Shown here piece by piece: positions 9,173 through 21,326 of a DNA stretch of 42,826 nucleotides (the stretch's first letter is position 1; each line of letters starts with the position of its first letter). This DNA is from Hyphochytrium catenoides. Its lineage: Eukaryota > Sar > Hyphochytriomycetes > Hyphochytriales > Hyphochytriaceae. A program made the translations under genes and the position numbers. The notes beneath the pieces are model-generated. The model did no database searches. It had not been told where the DNA came from and was given only the letters and a program-made list of their open reading frames with translations. The stretch is taken from NCBI GenBank assembly GCA_900088475.1, contig FLMG01004114.1:1-42826 (forward strand), in the 5' to 3' direction.

Positions 9173-11555
9173 CTACGAGCCATGCCCAGCGGAGTTGGGG
9201 TTCGATGGAATACCCTTAAAGTGCTTCTCTTGAACCCAGCCAAAGAGGGTTAGCAAGCGGGCGTATGGCAATGCATCTGTCGTGTACTGGTTGGTCAATA
9301 CGATGGCAGACTCCTCGTCTCTTCACTAACTCACCTCCACTTGCTGTCATGAGCCACTTATCATAGTAGTTGTGGACGTCCCAGCCTGCATGCTCCAGCG
9401 CTGTCAGATTAGCCTCTATTAGCTTAGGCCTACAGGAAGGAGGGACAGGTGACTTCACTTCACTGGAGAGGAGAACAACGGATTCCAGCGCCATACCTGT
9501 AGCGTAAAAGTTCCGGGTTGGTCTTGACAAGGCAGGATATCTATAATCATTGACAAAAGCATTCAGATTTCAGGCCAAACATTGTCCAGAGTTGCACTTG
9601 CCTGTTGCTGATTCAAGCGGTTACTTTTGAGAAATTGAAGCTGATTTGTAAGATCAGTCTTCGTAAGAGAAAAGAGTTCGGGGTACGACTGGCATACTGC
9701 TCTCAGCTCCTTGTTTGTCTGGTTCAAATAATCATCTCGAATTATCTGCAAGAGCAATGCCAATTCTTACGGGAAGTCAGAAACTTGGCGGTCTTTCGCT
9801 CTTCTGCTAAGTGTTCCAAGACAATAAACAGACCTGATCGGTTCCTCAGCAATGCCTGAGGTAGAAGTAGACTCTCAGATCTGGAAAAGCCGAACTCTTC
9901 TAAAAGTGTGAGCATCTTGTTCAGATCCTCAACTCTAAAATCAAGATAGAGCACGATAAGGACCGATTCACGTTCACATAACTGAAGGGCACCTTCTGCT
10001 CGCCCTACCTCAAATTAAGCAGCCGAGGGTACTGCTCAAATAGAGCTTGCAGCTGCGGATTTCATAAGGGTTATGGTGCCGAGTAGGAAGGAAGGCGAGG
10101 CAAAAGATTACCGCTGCTCTGTCTGCGTGGGCCGCACTGAACTCCTGAACTACAGCCTCCAGTTCTTTGACACTGCTGCCTAGCACCCGCGGGTTAAGAC
10201 TCATGATTCTTTGAGCCTACCATCGTACACGGAATGGGTGGCCTTAATGTTTCTTGTTGACTCCAAAAGTGGTGCTTTCCTTACCCTCAGTTGAGTGCCC
10301 ATAATACGGACAATGACGCCATATATAAGGTTGATCTCTGCAGAAACATGGTTATGCAGGCTTCTCTTAGTCTAGTCCTTCGTTATGTTTACCAGCTGGA
10401 GTTCTACAAAATGCCGCCGGGTATTCCAACAGTACAGCTTTTGCGTCTATCCCAATACATTCTATCCGCGACAGGGAGCCAGGTAGAATGAAACCACTGG
10501 CACAAGGGAGTGATGATTAGGGCCGATAATACTCTTATAGTCCTTAACAGTAGCCGCAACACGTACCGCCTTAAGAGGGACGGTGATTTTCGAATAACTC
10601 GCTTGACGAGCGCCTTGTCAGATGTCAAACTCCAGAGCGTCCGAAAGCTTGCCTCCAGCCTAATAGATTCCTGACTCAAGGCACCCGGACAGTTGGTGAT
10701 GATGGTGTTTAGCTCCTCCCCAACACCCAGCGATTGCAAGAGCTTGATATTGGCTACTATCCCTGAGAAAATTTCAGAGTAAGGGCTCAAGTAGAGTGCT
10801 CATTCCATAGATCTCTCCTTTTTGCACTCACGACCAGAGCCTTCACCCAAAGCGGCGGGTACGCGACGGACCAGGAGGCTTGATGATTTCGTTATCCTTT
10901 TCAGCTCTGCTATCTTGCCCTCAAGCTCTGCTCGGCTGCCAAGATAGAACTATGGTTTCAGCTTAAAGCAATTGGAAAGGGGATATTGTCGGTCTGTTAC
11001 CTGTACAGAAGCACTGACGGTTCCCGGCTGATGTACCATGCAACATTCTCTACAATAAGGTACGAGTCTATTGTCTCCACAGTGTCTTCAAGGCTTTTTC
11101 GACCTCGTACCAAGATCATTGGGTTGGTGCGAATGAGCCTAGCAATCTGGGAGGTAGTCAGTGCAGCCCCTACATGAATTTAGACAATGGTCTTGCCCTA
11201 CCATATCTGGCTTCAAGAGTCCCGCGAGATAAGCCAAGGATTCCTCAGCTACTTCGAGATCTGCGTCCTGCAGCGTGGAGCTTATCGCTTCCATTACGCG
11301 CCTATCACTTACGTCATATCTAGATACCAGCTGTTCGAGCCGAGATTGACCAGGGAGAATACTCGGAGAGTCAGAGGAGACGTTCTCAGAAATAGTACTC
11401 TTTTCGAGAACATATGGTCCTTTTCCCGTCGAGTCGGCTTTTTCTGAGAATGCTTGAGGTATGCCAACAGCAGTGCGCATAGCCTGTGCTGTATGGGAGA
11501 CAGATAGGCGGCTCACAAGCCTTACCCCAACTCCCGAGAGCCGCGACCGAAACAT
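9173..11555 (-). CDS. mTERF-repeat organelle protein with a one-base frame break
   Basis: Mitochondrial or plastid nucleic-acid-binding protein acting in transcription termination or RNA processing. Twelve exons rebuild a chain of about 30-residue helical mTERF repeats: 11555-11202, 11146-11001, 10935-10832, 10762-10567, 10496-10393, 10337-10285, 10216-10112, 10052-10009, 9934-9602, 9540-9497, 9429-9335, 9276-9173. Typical repeats are IARLIRTNPMILVRGRKSLE, SLLRRGFILPGSLSRIECIG, IMSLNPRVLGSSVKELEAVV and ELRAVCQSYPELFSLTK. The ATG at 11555 opens an Arg-rich targeting peptide (MFRSRLSGVGVRLVSRLS). Within exon 9 the frame slips near 9764: one base is missing between the ...KFLTSRKN and LALLLQIIRDDYL segments. 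Adding one base makes the total 561 codons. The intron 9601-9541 uses a GC donor. The last acceptor could also be at 9287, giving a shorter tail. It is head to head with Sec24. Confidence 0.8.
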
Positions 11556-12398
11556 GCTCTTTCCCGCGTTGGAGAACCTTTCGTACCACAGTCCCCTCGA
11601 TCGCTTCAAGCTATCCCCTTTCAAGGGAGTTCCTTGACTGAATCTCTAGTCTTGAACGCATAGCGACACGCTTTAGCCCTAAGCCCTTGAGCGCAGGTGG
11701 TGCTGTTCCGAGCCCGTCAACGCAGATCTCTTGCCACTATAAAACTCTCAGAAGGGCTCAACAATCAACTATCCATCACCATCAGAAACTCAGAATCTAT
11801 CATGGAGCTTCGCTTTCACTTACACCTCTTGCTTTAAGGACCCCACTCGTCCTCCAGGACAACCCGCCAAGGTGGTTGCATCCCCCGCTACTGCAGGACC
11901 TAACCCCTTATGGCACGTCATCGTTGATCCGTATAGCAATATAGCTGATATCATACCTTTAATTAAAGGATATTCCGTTTTCATATGCAACCACAGAGCG
12001 GGAGCTACCCCTTACCCAGGGAAGCCATGACAGCTATTATTACTACTTCCTTTCCCCTGAGGTAGCAGTTACTTGCGTGTCAGACGGCGCGATTATTACT
12101 ATGTTAGGTTCGTGTCATGAAGGATAGTCTATGAAAGCCATCGCAAGCTTCAAAGCTCCGTTTTTGAGTTGCGGTGAGCTTCCTCTCACGGTTTCCACAT
12201 TATAACTAGGGCGAAGATAGAGCATAATGAGAGCTGTAAGGAAGCAAAGAGTCCAATAAGAAGCTGGCCTGTAGCCATTGAACAATTGTTGCTGGCAAAG
12301 CTAACAGCCTCTTTGGGCAACTTGCGACTAAAAGCAACTCTTTTCTGTGTCGGGATTGGCCTAGTTTGGGAAGATAGCATTAGCCTTGCCCGCCGCTC
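11556..12398. other. Divergent promoter region between mTERF and Sec24 genes
   Basis: About 840 bases carrying both 5' UTRs and promoters. The region has only short open frames without motifs. No TATA-like element can be assigned with confidence. Confidence 0.4.
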
Positions 12399-15300
12399 AT
12401 GGCTTACGGCGGAGGGTATGGGCAGCCGCCGCGGCAGAACTATGGAGGCCCACCACCATATGGAGCCGGAAGGGGTGGCCCTCCACCTTCAGGATATCGG
12501 GGTCCTCCCACAGGGCCTCCGCCAAGCACAGCTACATCAATGCCCCCTTCCTTTTCTGGGCCAGCTGGGCCTCCTACTTCAGTAGGCGGACCCCCACGTG
12601 GGCCCTTAGGTCCACCTCCTACTAGCTCAGGCCCGCCACCTTTCGTTTCCGGCCCTATGTCATACTCTCGCCCAGGCCCACCAGGATCTACAGCTCCCAC
12701 CTCTCAAGCAGGAGCCCCTTTTGCGACATCCAACCGGCCCGGAATGCCACCCATATCTTCTGCGCCTCCTTCCTCCGTAGGATCTTCTCTAATTCACTCC
12801 ACTCCCACCATGGCACTTCCAACCCCATTTTCTTCAGCTACGACGCCTGCAATACCCCCGCAGACCATCTCTTCCTCTGTCCCACCTTCGTATCCCCCTT
12901 CAGGGTAAGTGCCCAGAACTAGTAGTGAATGTTTTACATCATCTCATCTCGACATGATCCTATTGCAGTCCTCCACCTGGCCCAGCAGGCATGCCAGGAG
13001 CTCCGCCCCCATCCTTCGCCGGCCCACGCCCATCTATGCCGCCGCCGCCTCTAATTTATGGTGCCAATAGCCAAATGGGCGCGGTACCAGGCGGACTCAA
13101 TTATCCTCCTCCCCCTGGGCCCGGGGCAGGATATGGCCCCCCACCCTCAGGAGGACCGGGACAGTTTGCCAATGGCTACGGCCAGGGCCAACCTCAGGCT
13201 CCACCTCCTGCCTATGGGCAAGCGCCAGGTTATCCACCTTATGGACCGGGCCAGCCGGTAGGTCGTTCATGCCTGAAATGATTAGATGCTTCTTTCGACA
13301 GTTGTTGATTTGTTGATGCAGTACGGTCAGGCTGGACCTGGCTATCCTTCGCAAGGTTTTGTGGGACAAGGCGCTGCTCCTCCGCCCATTACAGGGGCGC
13401 CGATTCCACCGAGTAAGCCTCATCCATCTGTTCAGCAACTTCAGGGTGACCCTACTTGAGTTACCAGACAGCGAACATGACATTTGTCTCTGATCTCTTT
13501 GTTTTCTTTATATTTCCTTACTTACCTTGTTATTTATAGGTCAAAGGCGACCTAGCGATCCAAAGCAGAAGATTGATCCAAACCAGATTCCCCGGCCGCA
13601 AGCTACAAGGGAGATCATTAGATACGTCACTCGTGGTCGGACCATGACAGCCCCCCCACCCGCCACCTCTGACTTCTTAGTTGTTGATGAGGGTAATTGC
13701 AGCCCCCGCTTTATTCGGCCGACCCTTAACCACGTCCCGTCATCCAGAGATATGTTCAACAATTGCAAGATACCGATGGCTGTGGTGTTACAGCCGATGG
13801 CAGCTCTAGCACCAGGGGAGTCTCCCATCCCGATGGTTGATTTTGGAGACCGTGGCCCGATCCGTTGCACCCGTTGCAATGCGTACATGAATCCCTTCAT
13901 GAAGTGGGTGCAAAGTGGCAGAAAGTTTCAGTGCAACATCTGTGGCATGACGAATGATGCACCAAATGACTATCAGTGTCATCCAGATGAGTTTGGCAGA
14001 CGTAGAGATGCATATGAAAGACCAGAATTGTCCAGAGGAAGTGTGGACTACTTAGTGAACAAGGATTATTCGGTTCGGCCGCCACAAGAGCCGATCTATG
14101 TCTTCGTGATCGACGTCTCATCCCACTCCGTTAACTCGGGGCTTTTCCATACGGTGTTGCAGGGCATTCGAGACAATCTAGACCATTTGGGAGGAGGACA
14201 AAGGTCAAAAGTTGGGATTGTGACTTTTGATCGGTCTTTGCACTTCTATAATCTGGATCCTAGGCTGGCGGACCCTGTCGCTGTCGTGGTGGCAGATATT
14301 GACGAACCATTTGCACCGCTACCTCCCTCATGCTGGCTTGTTAGCCTTGAAGAGGGGCGTAGCCGTATTGATAGTTTGTTGGACCAACTGCCGGATTTGT
14401 ATAAAGACACCATCGCCATTGACGCTGCACTGGGCGCCGCCGTTGCCGGTGTGATGAATGCCATGCAAGAGACAGGAGGAAAAGTGACTGTCTTCCAGTC
14501 CTGCCTTCCTCGTTGCGGTGTGGGCCAACTGACCGACAGAGAAGCATCCCGCAACTATGGTACTGACAGGTAAGGATCTTGGGCTACATATGGCCCATGC
14601 GACTTCGCTTGCTGATAAGGAAATGCTCACTGGATATTATCTTGTGTTTGACAGAGAAAGGGCGATGTACTCTTCAGATGAAAAGGACGAGTTCTGGAAA
14701 AAGCAGGGTGAACTGGCCGCTCTCCGGCAAATATCTGTTGACTTTTTTATCTGTGGTAACTACTTCTCTGACGTTGCAACGACCAACCAACTCTGCACAG
14801 CCTCTGGTGGTCAAACCTACTATTATCCTTCTTGGCGTATGGAACCAGGCTCCAACAATGAGGAGGCCGGCTTAAAGCTAAGAAAGGAGCTGGGACATAA
14901 CCTACAGAGACTGCAGGTAGGGAGAAGAAGGCACATGTCGCAAAGGGGCAGGTTGAGGGAGATAGGGACGAAGCTGTTGCTCGAAGGCCGGTAGCAAAGT
15001 CTAGAGAGAAAAGCTTGCTCTTCTCACCCCTTACAATGCTCCTCTCCCCTTATTAGGCTTACGAGTCAGTGCTCAAGGTGCGATGCAGTACCGGGATGGA
15101 TGTCGAGGAGTATATTGGACACTGCACGAAGCGGATGCTTCAAGAGATAGACATCGCAACCATAGACGAAGATCAAGCGTTTGTCGTTACTTTCTCCTTC
15201 AACGATAAGTTGGAGGAAGGCGGGGATTTTCACGTACAGTGCGCACTGCTTCACACGAATGTACACGGTCGGCGCTGTGTCCGCGTACATAACCTGGCGC

Positions 15301-16827
15301 TGCCGGTTGCAAGTCTGTTGACGAATGTGTTCCGTTATGCTGATCTGGAGGCAATATGTGCGGTGTATCAGAAGAAGGCCATCAAGACCGCTTTAGCGAA
15401 GGTCAGAGACCGAGGATCTGTGAGAGGGTATATTTATGGAACAGGGGGCCTAGATGGAAAGGGGGTGAGCGCTAGGAGGAATCTTGGGAGAACTTGTAGG
15501 AGCAGATGGCCTGAAAGATGGACACGAAAGTGAGGCGTAACGGTTAGCAGCGCTATTTTGTTCCACAAAACACCGCAACCCAATGTCTATTTCTGCTTGC
15601 CTTACCGCTTGCTTTCCATGTCTCTTACTTCCCTATGATCTCAGGATCTTAGCCACGTTCGTGAGGAGCTTCTGAACAACTGCGTAGAGGTTCTTTACCA
15701 GTACCGCAAGCACTGCGCCTCCCAATCCTCGTCAGGGCAGCTCATCCTTCCAGAGTCTCTTAAGCTCTTCCCCCTCTACACACTAGGGGCCATGAAGTCC
15801 GTTGCATTTAGAAGGAATGACGCTGGCTCTCAGACTCGGAATGCGGTCGAAGTGCGATCCGATGAAAGGGCTTTCCTTTTTAACCTCCTGCTTCTCATGA
15901 GTGTTCGGCAGTGTGTACCCTTTGTGTACCCGAACTTGTATAGCTTACATGACATGCCAGAAGAGGTAAGGTTGATACCGTTTCCTTAGTGCGCGGTTCT
16001 TTGGGGGGCCGCTTATGACACATCATCTGGTATTGTCTAGATTTTTACATGTCTATATAGGGCTAAAGGTGGATCGTTTCCCTCATCCTGGCGATCTCTT
16101 GACAATTTTCATTATGCTCATCGTCAATGTAGCTCATACTATTTCTTGCTTCACTCAAATCTACACAGTGCGGAACCGAAGACCCCAGCGGTCGCGTTAT
16201 CCTTCCTCCCACAAAGCAGCCGTCTTCTGAGCAGCTGAGGGAAGACGGTATCTTCCTCTTGGACGACACCATCAGCCTCTATTTATTTTTGGGCCAGAGG
16301 GTAGATCCGGACGTCCTACAAGCACTTTTTGGTGAATCAAGAGTAGACACAGCCGAGAAGGTATGACCTCCTTTGTGATGAAGGTTATTTCATACTTCTT
16401 CCCATAGTCAGTGAAGGAAGTTTGACTCCTCTACTCTCTCTGTTATCCTCTACTGAGGATATTGATGTGAGCATTTGACATACTATGCCGCCACACCCTG
16501 TTTAGTTAGAGTTAGCCTTTGTTCCGTCGTTCCACCCCCTGCACGCTTTAACACATGCATCGTTTACTTGGTCTCTTTGCCTGGCAGCCGGTTAAGCTTC
16601 TCCCTTCAGAGGAAGGAGAGTCCGATCTTCGAGCACGTATCAATAACATCATCAGATACCTCCGCGAAGGGAAGACGGTGTTCCAGGAACTGACAATATG
16701 CACAAGAACCGATTGGAGGAGTGGAAAGTTTATGGGAAAGCTGGTGGAGGACCGTACCAAGGCAGACATCTCCTATGTCGAGTTCCTTTGCCTAGTGCAC
16801 AAGAAAATTCAGGCGAAGTTCCTCTAG
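12399..16827 (+). CDS. SEC24: COPII coat cargo-adaptor subunit Sec24
   Basis: Inner-coat subunit of COPII vesicles; with Sec23 it selects cargo at ER exit sites. Nine exons (12399-12904, 12969-13257, 13322-13412, 13540-14569, 14655-14916, 15057-15401, 15645-15965, 16169-16360, 16588-16827) join in phase to 1091 residues, the usual Sec24 size. The N-terminal ~300 residues are disordered and rich in Pro, Gly and Gln, as in other Sec24s. The zinc finger follows: C405-x2-C408-x18-C427-x2-C430 (IRCTRCNAYMNPF, FQCNICGMTND). Next come the trunk/vWA-like domain (EPIYVFVIDVSSHSVNSGL, YYYPSWRMEPG), a beta-sandwich (VLKVRCSTGMDVEEY), the helical domain (ASQSSSGQLILPESLKLFPL) and the gelsolin-like end (GIFLLDDTISLYLFLGQRVD). 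The ATG at 12399 starts MAYGGGYGQPP. Introns 6-8 (203-243 bp) are longer than the early ones. Confidence 0.97.
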
Positions 16828-17191
16828 AAGAGGTACTGCCAACGAAGAAGGCACTTCCGTAGAGATTAAAGGTTGGGGGCAGGCGCAGATGATTGTTTTG
16901 CAGATGCTGTTTTGGTAAGATCCCAACTGGTGATAGGCAGGGCTAGGAAGGATAGGTTAAGGTTCTCACACTCAAAAGTACTTGGGCAGTCAATGGGATG
17001 GTGCTTATAAGGTAATTACGACTTTAGTTGTTCCGTGTCCTCCATAGCAGATAGTGATCATTAGGTGGAACAAAGTCAATATAAAAAGACTGAGCAAGCC
17101 AAACTTCCTATGTCTTTCTCTCAAGTGGACGTTCCCAAGAGACAGTCGGCGACCATCACATACTACCGGACATGTTTTGGGCACGAAAACA
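16828..17191. other. Convergent 3' region between Sec24 and the membrane/coiled-coil gene
   Basis: Contains the two 3' UTRs. No coding or RNA signal is supported. Confidence 0.5.
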
Positions 17192-20100
17192 TTAAAGTTC
17201 TTCTCTCACGGTTTCACGGTTCTCCCCAACGCCTTGGGCTCCACCATCCTCTCGCTCCTTCTTCCTCCTCTCTCTTTGTTGTTTGAGAAGCTCTTGAGCC
17301 AGTCTCTGCTGCTGCCTCTTGATCTCATCCTTAGCTGCACGTATTGCTTCTGCTCGCGCCTCATCCTTGGCAGCCTTGAAGACCTCGGACATCTCCTCCT
17401 TTGCTAATGCACTCTCCTCCTGTGCTGCTTGAATAGCTGCCATAGCCTCGGCCTCCACTAGGACGACACTTTCTAAGGCTTTGGTCATGGCTTCCCTAGC
17501 CGCTTGAGCTTCTTGCTCTGTTAGTTGTGACGCTTGGCGAAGAGCCTCAGAGGTCTCAGCCTGAATACTCTTCAAAAGCTCCTCTGCCTGAAAATAAAGA
17601 ATCATGAGTCCATTCTTGAAAAAGTAGTTTATGGTAGCAATTGCTGCTTCGCAAACTGGCGCAGGGCCATTTCACCAGCACATGACACCACCTTTTCTAG
17701 AGTTGTCCAGCTAACTGTACCTTGAAGATAGCAGCTTCTGTCTCCTTTAATGCCCGTTCGGTGGCCTTCTTTGATGCATCTTTTAGCGCTTCTCTTTGAG
17801 CTTTCTCAAACTCTTCCTGGGCTTTACTCTCGATTGCATGAAGTCGTCTCTGAGCTTCTCTCACTGCCTTCTCAGTTGCTTCGGTCACAGCCTTCTGCAG
17901 AATGCCCTGAGAGTAGTCCAAATGGTGAGTCATGCGACTTTTCACCTAATATGACGGTCTCCAGATGTCATGAAGGGCAGGTCCAAACGATGATAGAACC
18001 TTTCGACTTCATGCTATAATGGCCGAACGACCTCCCTTAAGATCAATACGTCTGACTTGTCCGCTCCGGTTGGGCTCTTTACATGTCTCTTTTACAGTCT
18101 TTAACTATAGCTCACCTCTCGAACCTCCTCAAGGCTGCGTTTTGCCTCCTCTTCTGCCTGTGCAACAATCTCCTCAGCCCTATTAAGAGCAGTCTCTCCT
18201 GCTGCCTTCAGCGCTGCGTTAACAGACCATCCTGGAACGCTTCTCTGGTCCTTCACGCGTAACTTCAGATCATCAAAGCAGCTGATCTTCGCATCGTAAG
18301 CGGGCAGTTAAGAGAGAGATGGGTTAGCCAAGATATCGTCTAGAGCTTAAGTGAGAAGTGAGCTGGCTAGCAAACAAGACTAGGATGTTGTTCCTGGTTC
18401 TCTTTTGCAGATCCTCTAACGTTACCATCTTTAAGCTCCCCCTGTCCTGCCTACACACGCTTATTTCTTATCGTTCGCCATCATAGGAGAGGTCTCCCGC
18501 ACTTATTCTGTCTCGCCTGGTCCCATCATCCGCAATCAAAAGGATGCCGTCTCGTGCGTCTATGCCCCAAGAGTGACAGCTGTTTCCCACACTTACCTCT
18601 TCCTCCGTACTCTCCGGTTTAGTGTACCTCACACAAGGGATGAAGTGATCGACCGCATTGAACTCTATAGTGACTGTTCCCTGGTGCAATTTGGAGTCAA
18701 ACATGGGTTGGCAGCTTTCTGAAGGCATTAGGTAGGCGCATCCCCAGTAGGAAACCCAAGAGATGGTTAATCCGTTCTGCAGGTTGGCTCCATCAACGGA
18801 AACCTAAGGCGGACATAGAATTTAGGGAGGAAAGAATATGTGAGCCAGATCAGAGGATAACATCGTACGAGGTAGAACTGACTGGATAGCAGGAGATGCT
18901 TCAAAAAATAGCCAGTGCAAGCCACACAGGTTGAATCCTACTTACCACTAGCGGTTCATTGACAATTGCATATTCTGGGTCAATAATCTCGATGGTTGGC
19001 ACCTGGTCCGCTTCACCAGCTCTCCAAGCTTGAACTGCAGCAAACAATAAAGCGACAAAGACGACAAAGCGCCTTGCCCACGGACGGTGAAAGTTCAAGA
19101 GTACAAAGAGGAAGACTAAGCCCAGAAGAATTGGGCGAACCGCCGGGTTGCATATCTGGGTCAGCTTCTCTAGCCTACGTCTAGGCAGTGCACGCATGCA
19201 TGCACCAGCGTCTCTTTGTAGCTGGTAGAGACGAGCCGGAAACGTGTCCGTACAGGTCTCTAAGGTGCTAAGCGAAGCATTCTTACTCAAATCCTCACAC
19301 ATCAGAATCGTGGCGAAGGCTGCCAGCGCTCCCAAAACAAAGATGTTTATGGCACTGGACCGATAAAAATGCAACCATGACCGAGATCGCAACGGCAGCC
19401 TAAAAGAGGACACAGAGTGAGTTGAATCTTAATACTCTGAAGAAATTGACAGAGACGGTTCCCAGGCTCAGATTCCTATAGCGCCAAAGCAGCCCGGGTC
19501 ATTGTACCAATACAGTGGTGAAATTCGCGCTAACCTTTTCATGGGGCGAAACCATAACAGAAGAGATGAGACTGGGAGGGGAAATGTGGTCACGCTCCAG
19601 AAGACTGCTGATAAGAAGTCACGCATAGCAACGATGACTGTGAAGAGACCCAGAGTGTCTAGTCCGTGGGTAGATTTTCTGTCATCAGGTTTAAGCGCTT
19701 TATCATCCTAACCACAGAGATCTTAACGCAATGAAGTATAATTCGCGGAGGTTCTCACAGGAAGCTCGGAAAAGCGGAAAGAGGTATGGCAGCTAGTGTT
19801 CATGAGGTGAGGCTTACTTCCACCTAGAGCAAACGCATGACAGAGTGCGAGATGAGAGATGAGGAGTTGGATTTGGTTTACCTCCTCTTCTTCATCGTCG
19901 GCATCATCGCCCTCTCCTTCGCTCTCTACTGAAGAGGAGTCGGCGTAAATGTCTCTATTATACTCTGCCTCGGCCTTGGCGTCCAGCTCCTCCCATGCTA
20001 CATCCTCCTCCTCTTCTTTAACATTCTCATCCTTATTTAACCAATCGGCCCAAGTGGGGCGCTGCTTTAGAGCTTCTAAGCGCTGCTCCACCCTGGCAAT

Positions 20101-20240
20101 GCAGATTAGCTTTGGGGGCACAGAGTTATGACAAAATCGTTAAAAAAAAGATTATGATGAGAAAGAACACCACAATTACAGGGGGCGAGAGAGCAACGGA
20201 ATCGGCTAACGACGTACGATTTTCCCTGTGTCTGCCACAT
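17192..20240 (-). CDS. Unrecognised four-TM protein with beta domain and long coiled-coil tail
   Basis: Family not recognised. Eight exons join in phase to 606 residues: 20240-20218, 20092-19882, 19707-19535, 19399-18946, 18803-18597, 18286-18116, 17906-17721, 17587-17192. The tiny first exon is the least certain. Order: an acidic head (TWADWLNKDENVKEEEEDVA, then a Glu/Asp run); a hydrophobic segment near 96-127; TM helices near 152-169, 225-240 and 247-261 (AINIFVLGALAAFATILM, PILLGLVFLFVLLNFH, FVVFVALLFAAVQAW); a beta-rich region (about 270-345, VSVDGANLQNGLTISWVSYW) with three Cys that could pair; then an Ala/Glu/Lys-rich coiled coil of over 200 residues (for example AKEEMSEVFKAAKDEARAEA). 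The C-terminus is strongly basic then acidic. A tethering or membrane-organising role is possible but is inference only. It is head to head with the CM1 gene. Confidence 0.75.
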
Positions 20241-21326
20241 GGTTCAAAGCTGTCGCCTTTCCCGGTAGGATCGGCTACACCGTGTTGCGTGCAAAAGTAG
20301 CTAAGGCGTATGGAACCAGCCGTCGAATGTCTTTGAAGCAGACTACTTTATACGATCAAACGCCTTCAGGCTGGACAGAAGAGAGAGAGGAGGGAGCGCA
20401 GGAGGAAGGACAAGGACTGAATTGTGAACAAGAGCCAGACGGCCAGGACAAGGAAAAGAGACCCCGGACCTGGGTGAGCCGTGATAGATGAAGAGGGAAA
20501 GTTGTTCTTCGATCTGGGAGAGAGCTTCTGATGGAAGGCTGCAGCAAGACGCAGAGCCATGACACAGTAGTTCTATGTAAAACGTAAGCATTTGGAAGAT
20601 CATGAACCGCAATAATCTTCAGAATATCCTTCTTCTCCGTCTGGAAAACTTCTCAGAACAGATAGGAAATCTATAATGTTTTCCTTTGCATTATTAATAA
20701 TCATTGTTGCCGCACGAAACCTTTCATACAAAGAAAGAAACAAACGTTCCAGAAACAGCTCTCTGCACATACACACGCTGCCTAACATGTGCGTACAGAC
20801 AAGCATGGATTCGTTCTGAACGGTTATCAGACTTGAAGATTCGAAAAATGCCTACTAACGGCTAGGCGCGCGCGGGCGTGATGAGTTTCTGAGCGCGCGA
20901 GGGAGCGGCGCGAGTGCGCAAGGCGGCAAGAAGCTTGAGGAAGCGGCGTTGGAGAGGGCGACGGCGAAGAAGAAGAGAGAAAAAGAGAAATAAGAAAAGA
21001 GGAATCTCGAGGAGAGAGAGAGAGGGAGAGAGAGAGGCACAGAGAGAGAGGAGGTGAAAGTAGCAGATTCGATCTCTTCAGCCCTTATCAATGAGGGTTG
21101 AACCACCATTAACAGGGGAAAAACAGCGTCAGAGATAGTGTCAGAGTCCCAATATCGATTGCTTTATTCTTTGGCTTCAGTCATCTAGGTCATTGAAGAA
21201 GGCCAGAAGAGCCGATTGCATCTTTATTCATACAAGCGTGATCGCCTACTGCGGCCCCTTTAGTCCTGTTCCGGCGGTATTTGGGCTACTTAGAGTTGTT
21301 AGGGGTTCCCTTCTGGCACTGGGGTC
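20241..21326. other. Divergent promoter region with CpG-rich and GA-rich blocks
   Basis: About 1.1 kb between two divergent genes. It holds a short GC-rich stretch near 20865-20935 (GCGCGCGCGGGCG and GAGCGCGCGAGGGAGCGGCG) and a purine-only GA tract at 21009-21053, on the side nearest the CM1 gene and probably part of its promoter or 5' UTR. The reverse-strand open frame across it is low-complexity and not supported. Confidence 0.45.
21009..21053. repeat. GA microsatellite-like tract
   Basis: Nearly uninterrupted (GA)n with a few G or CA breaks, about 45 bases, upstream of the CM1 gene. GA tracts in promoters can bind GAGA-type factors, but nothing here shows that directly. Confidence 0.7.

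Noticed and set aside
9746-9770. 25-base candidate intron GTAAGA...TTGCAG in the mTERF gene
   Set aside because: Removing it gives the wrong phase and a stop within five codons; a missing base explains the reading better.
20855-21109. Reverse open frame rich in Ser, Leu and Phe
   Set aside because: It is the translation of the GA microsatellite and CpG-rich block, so low complexity explains it.
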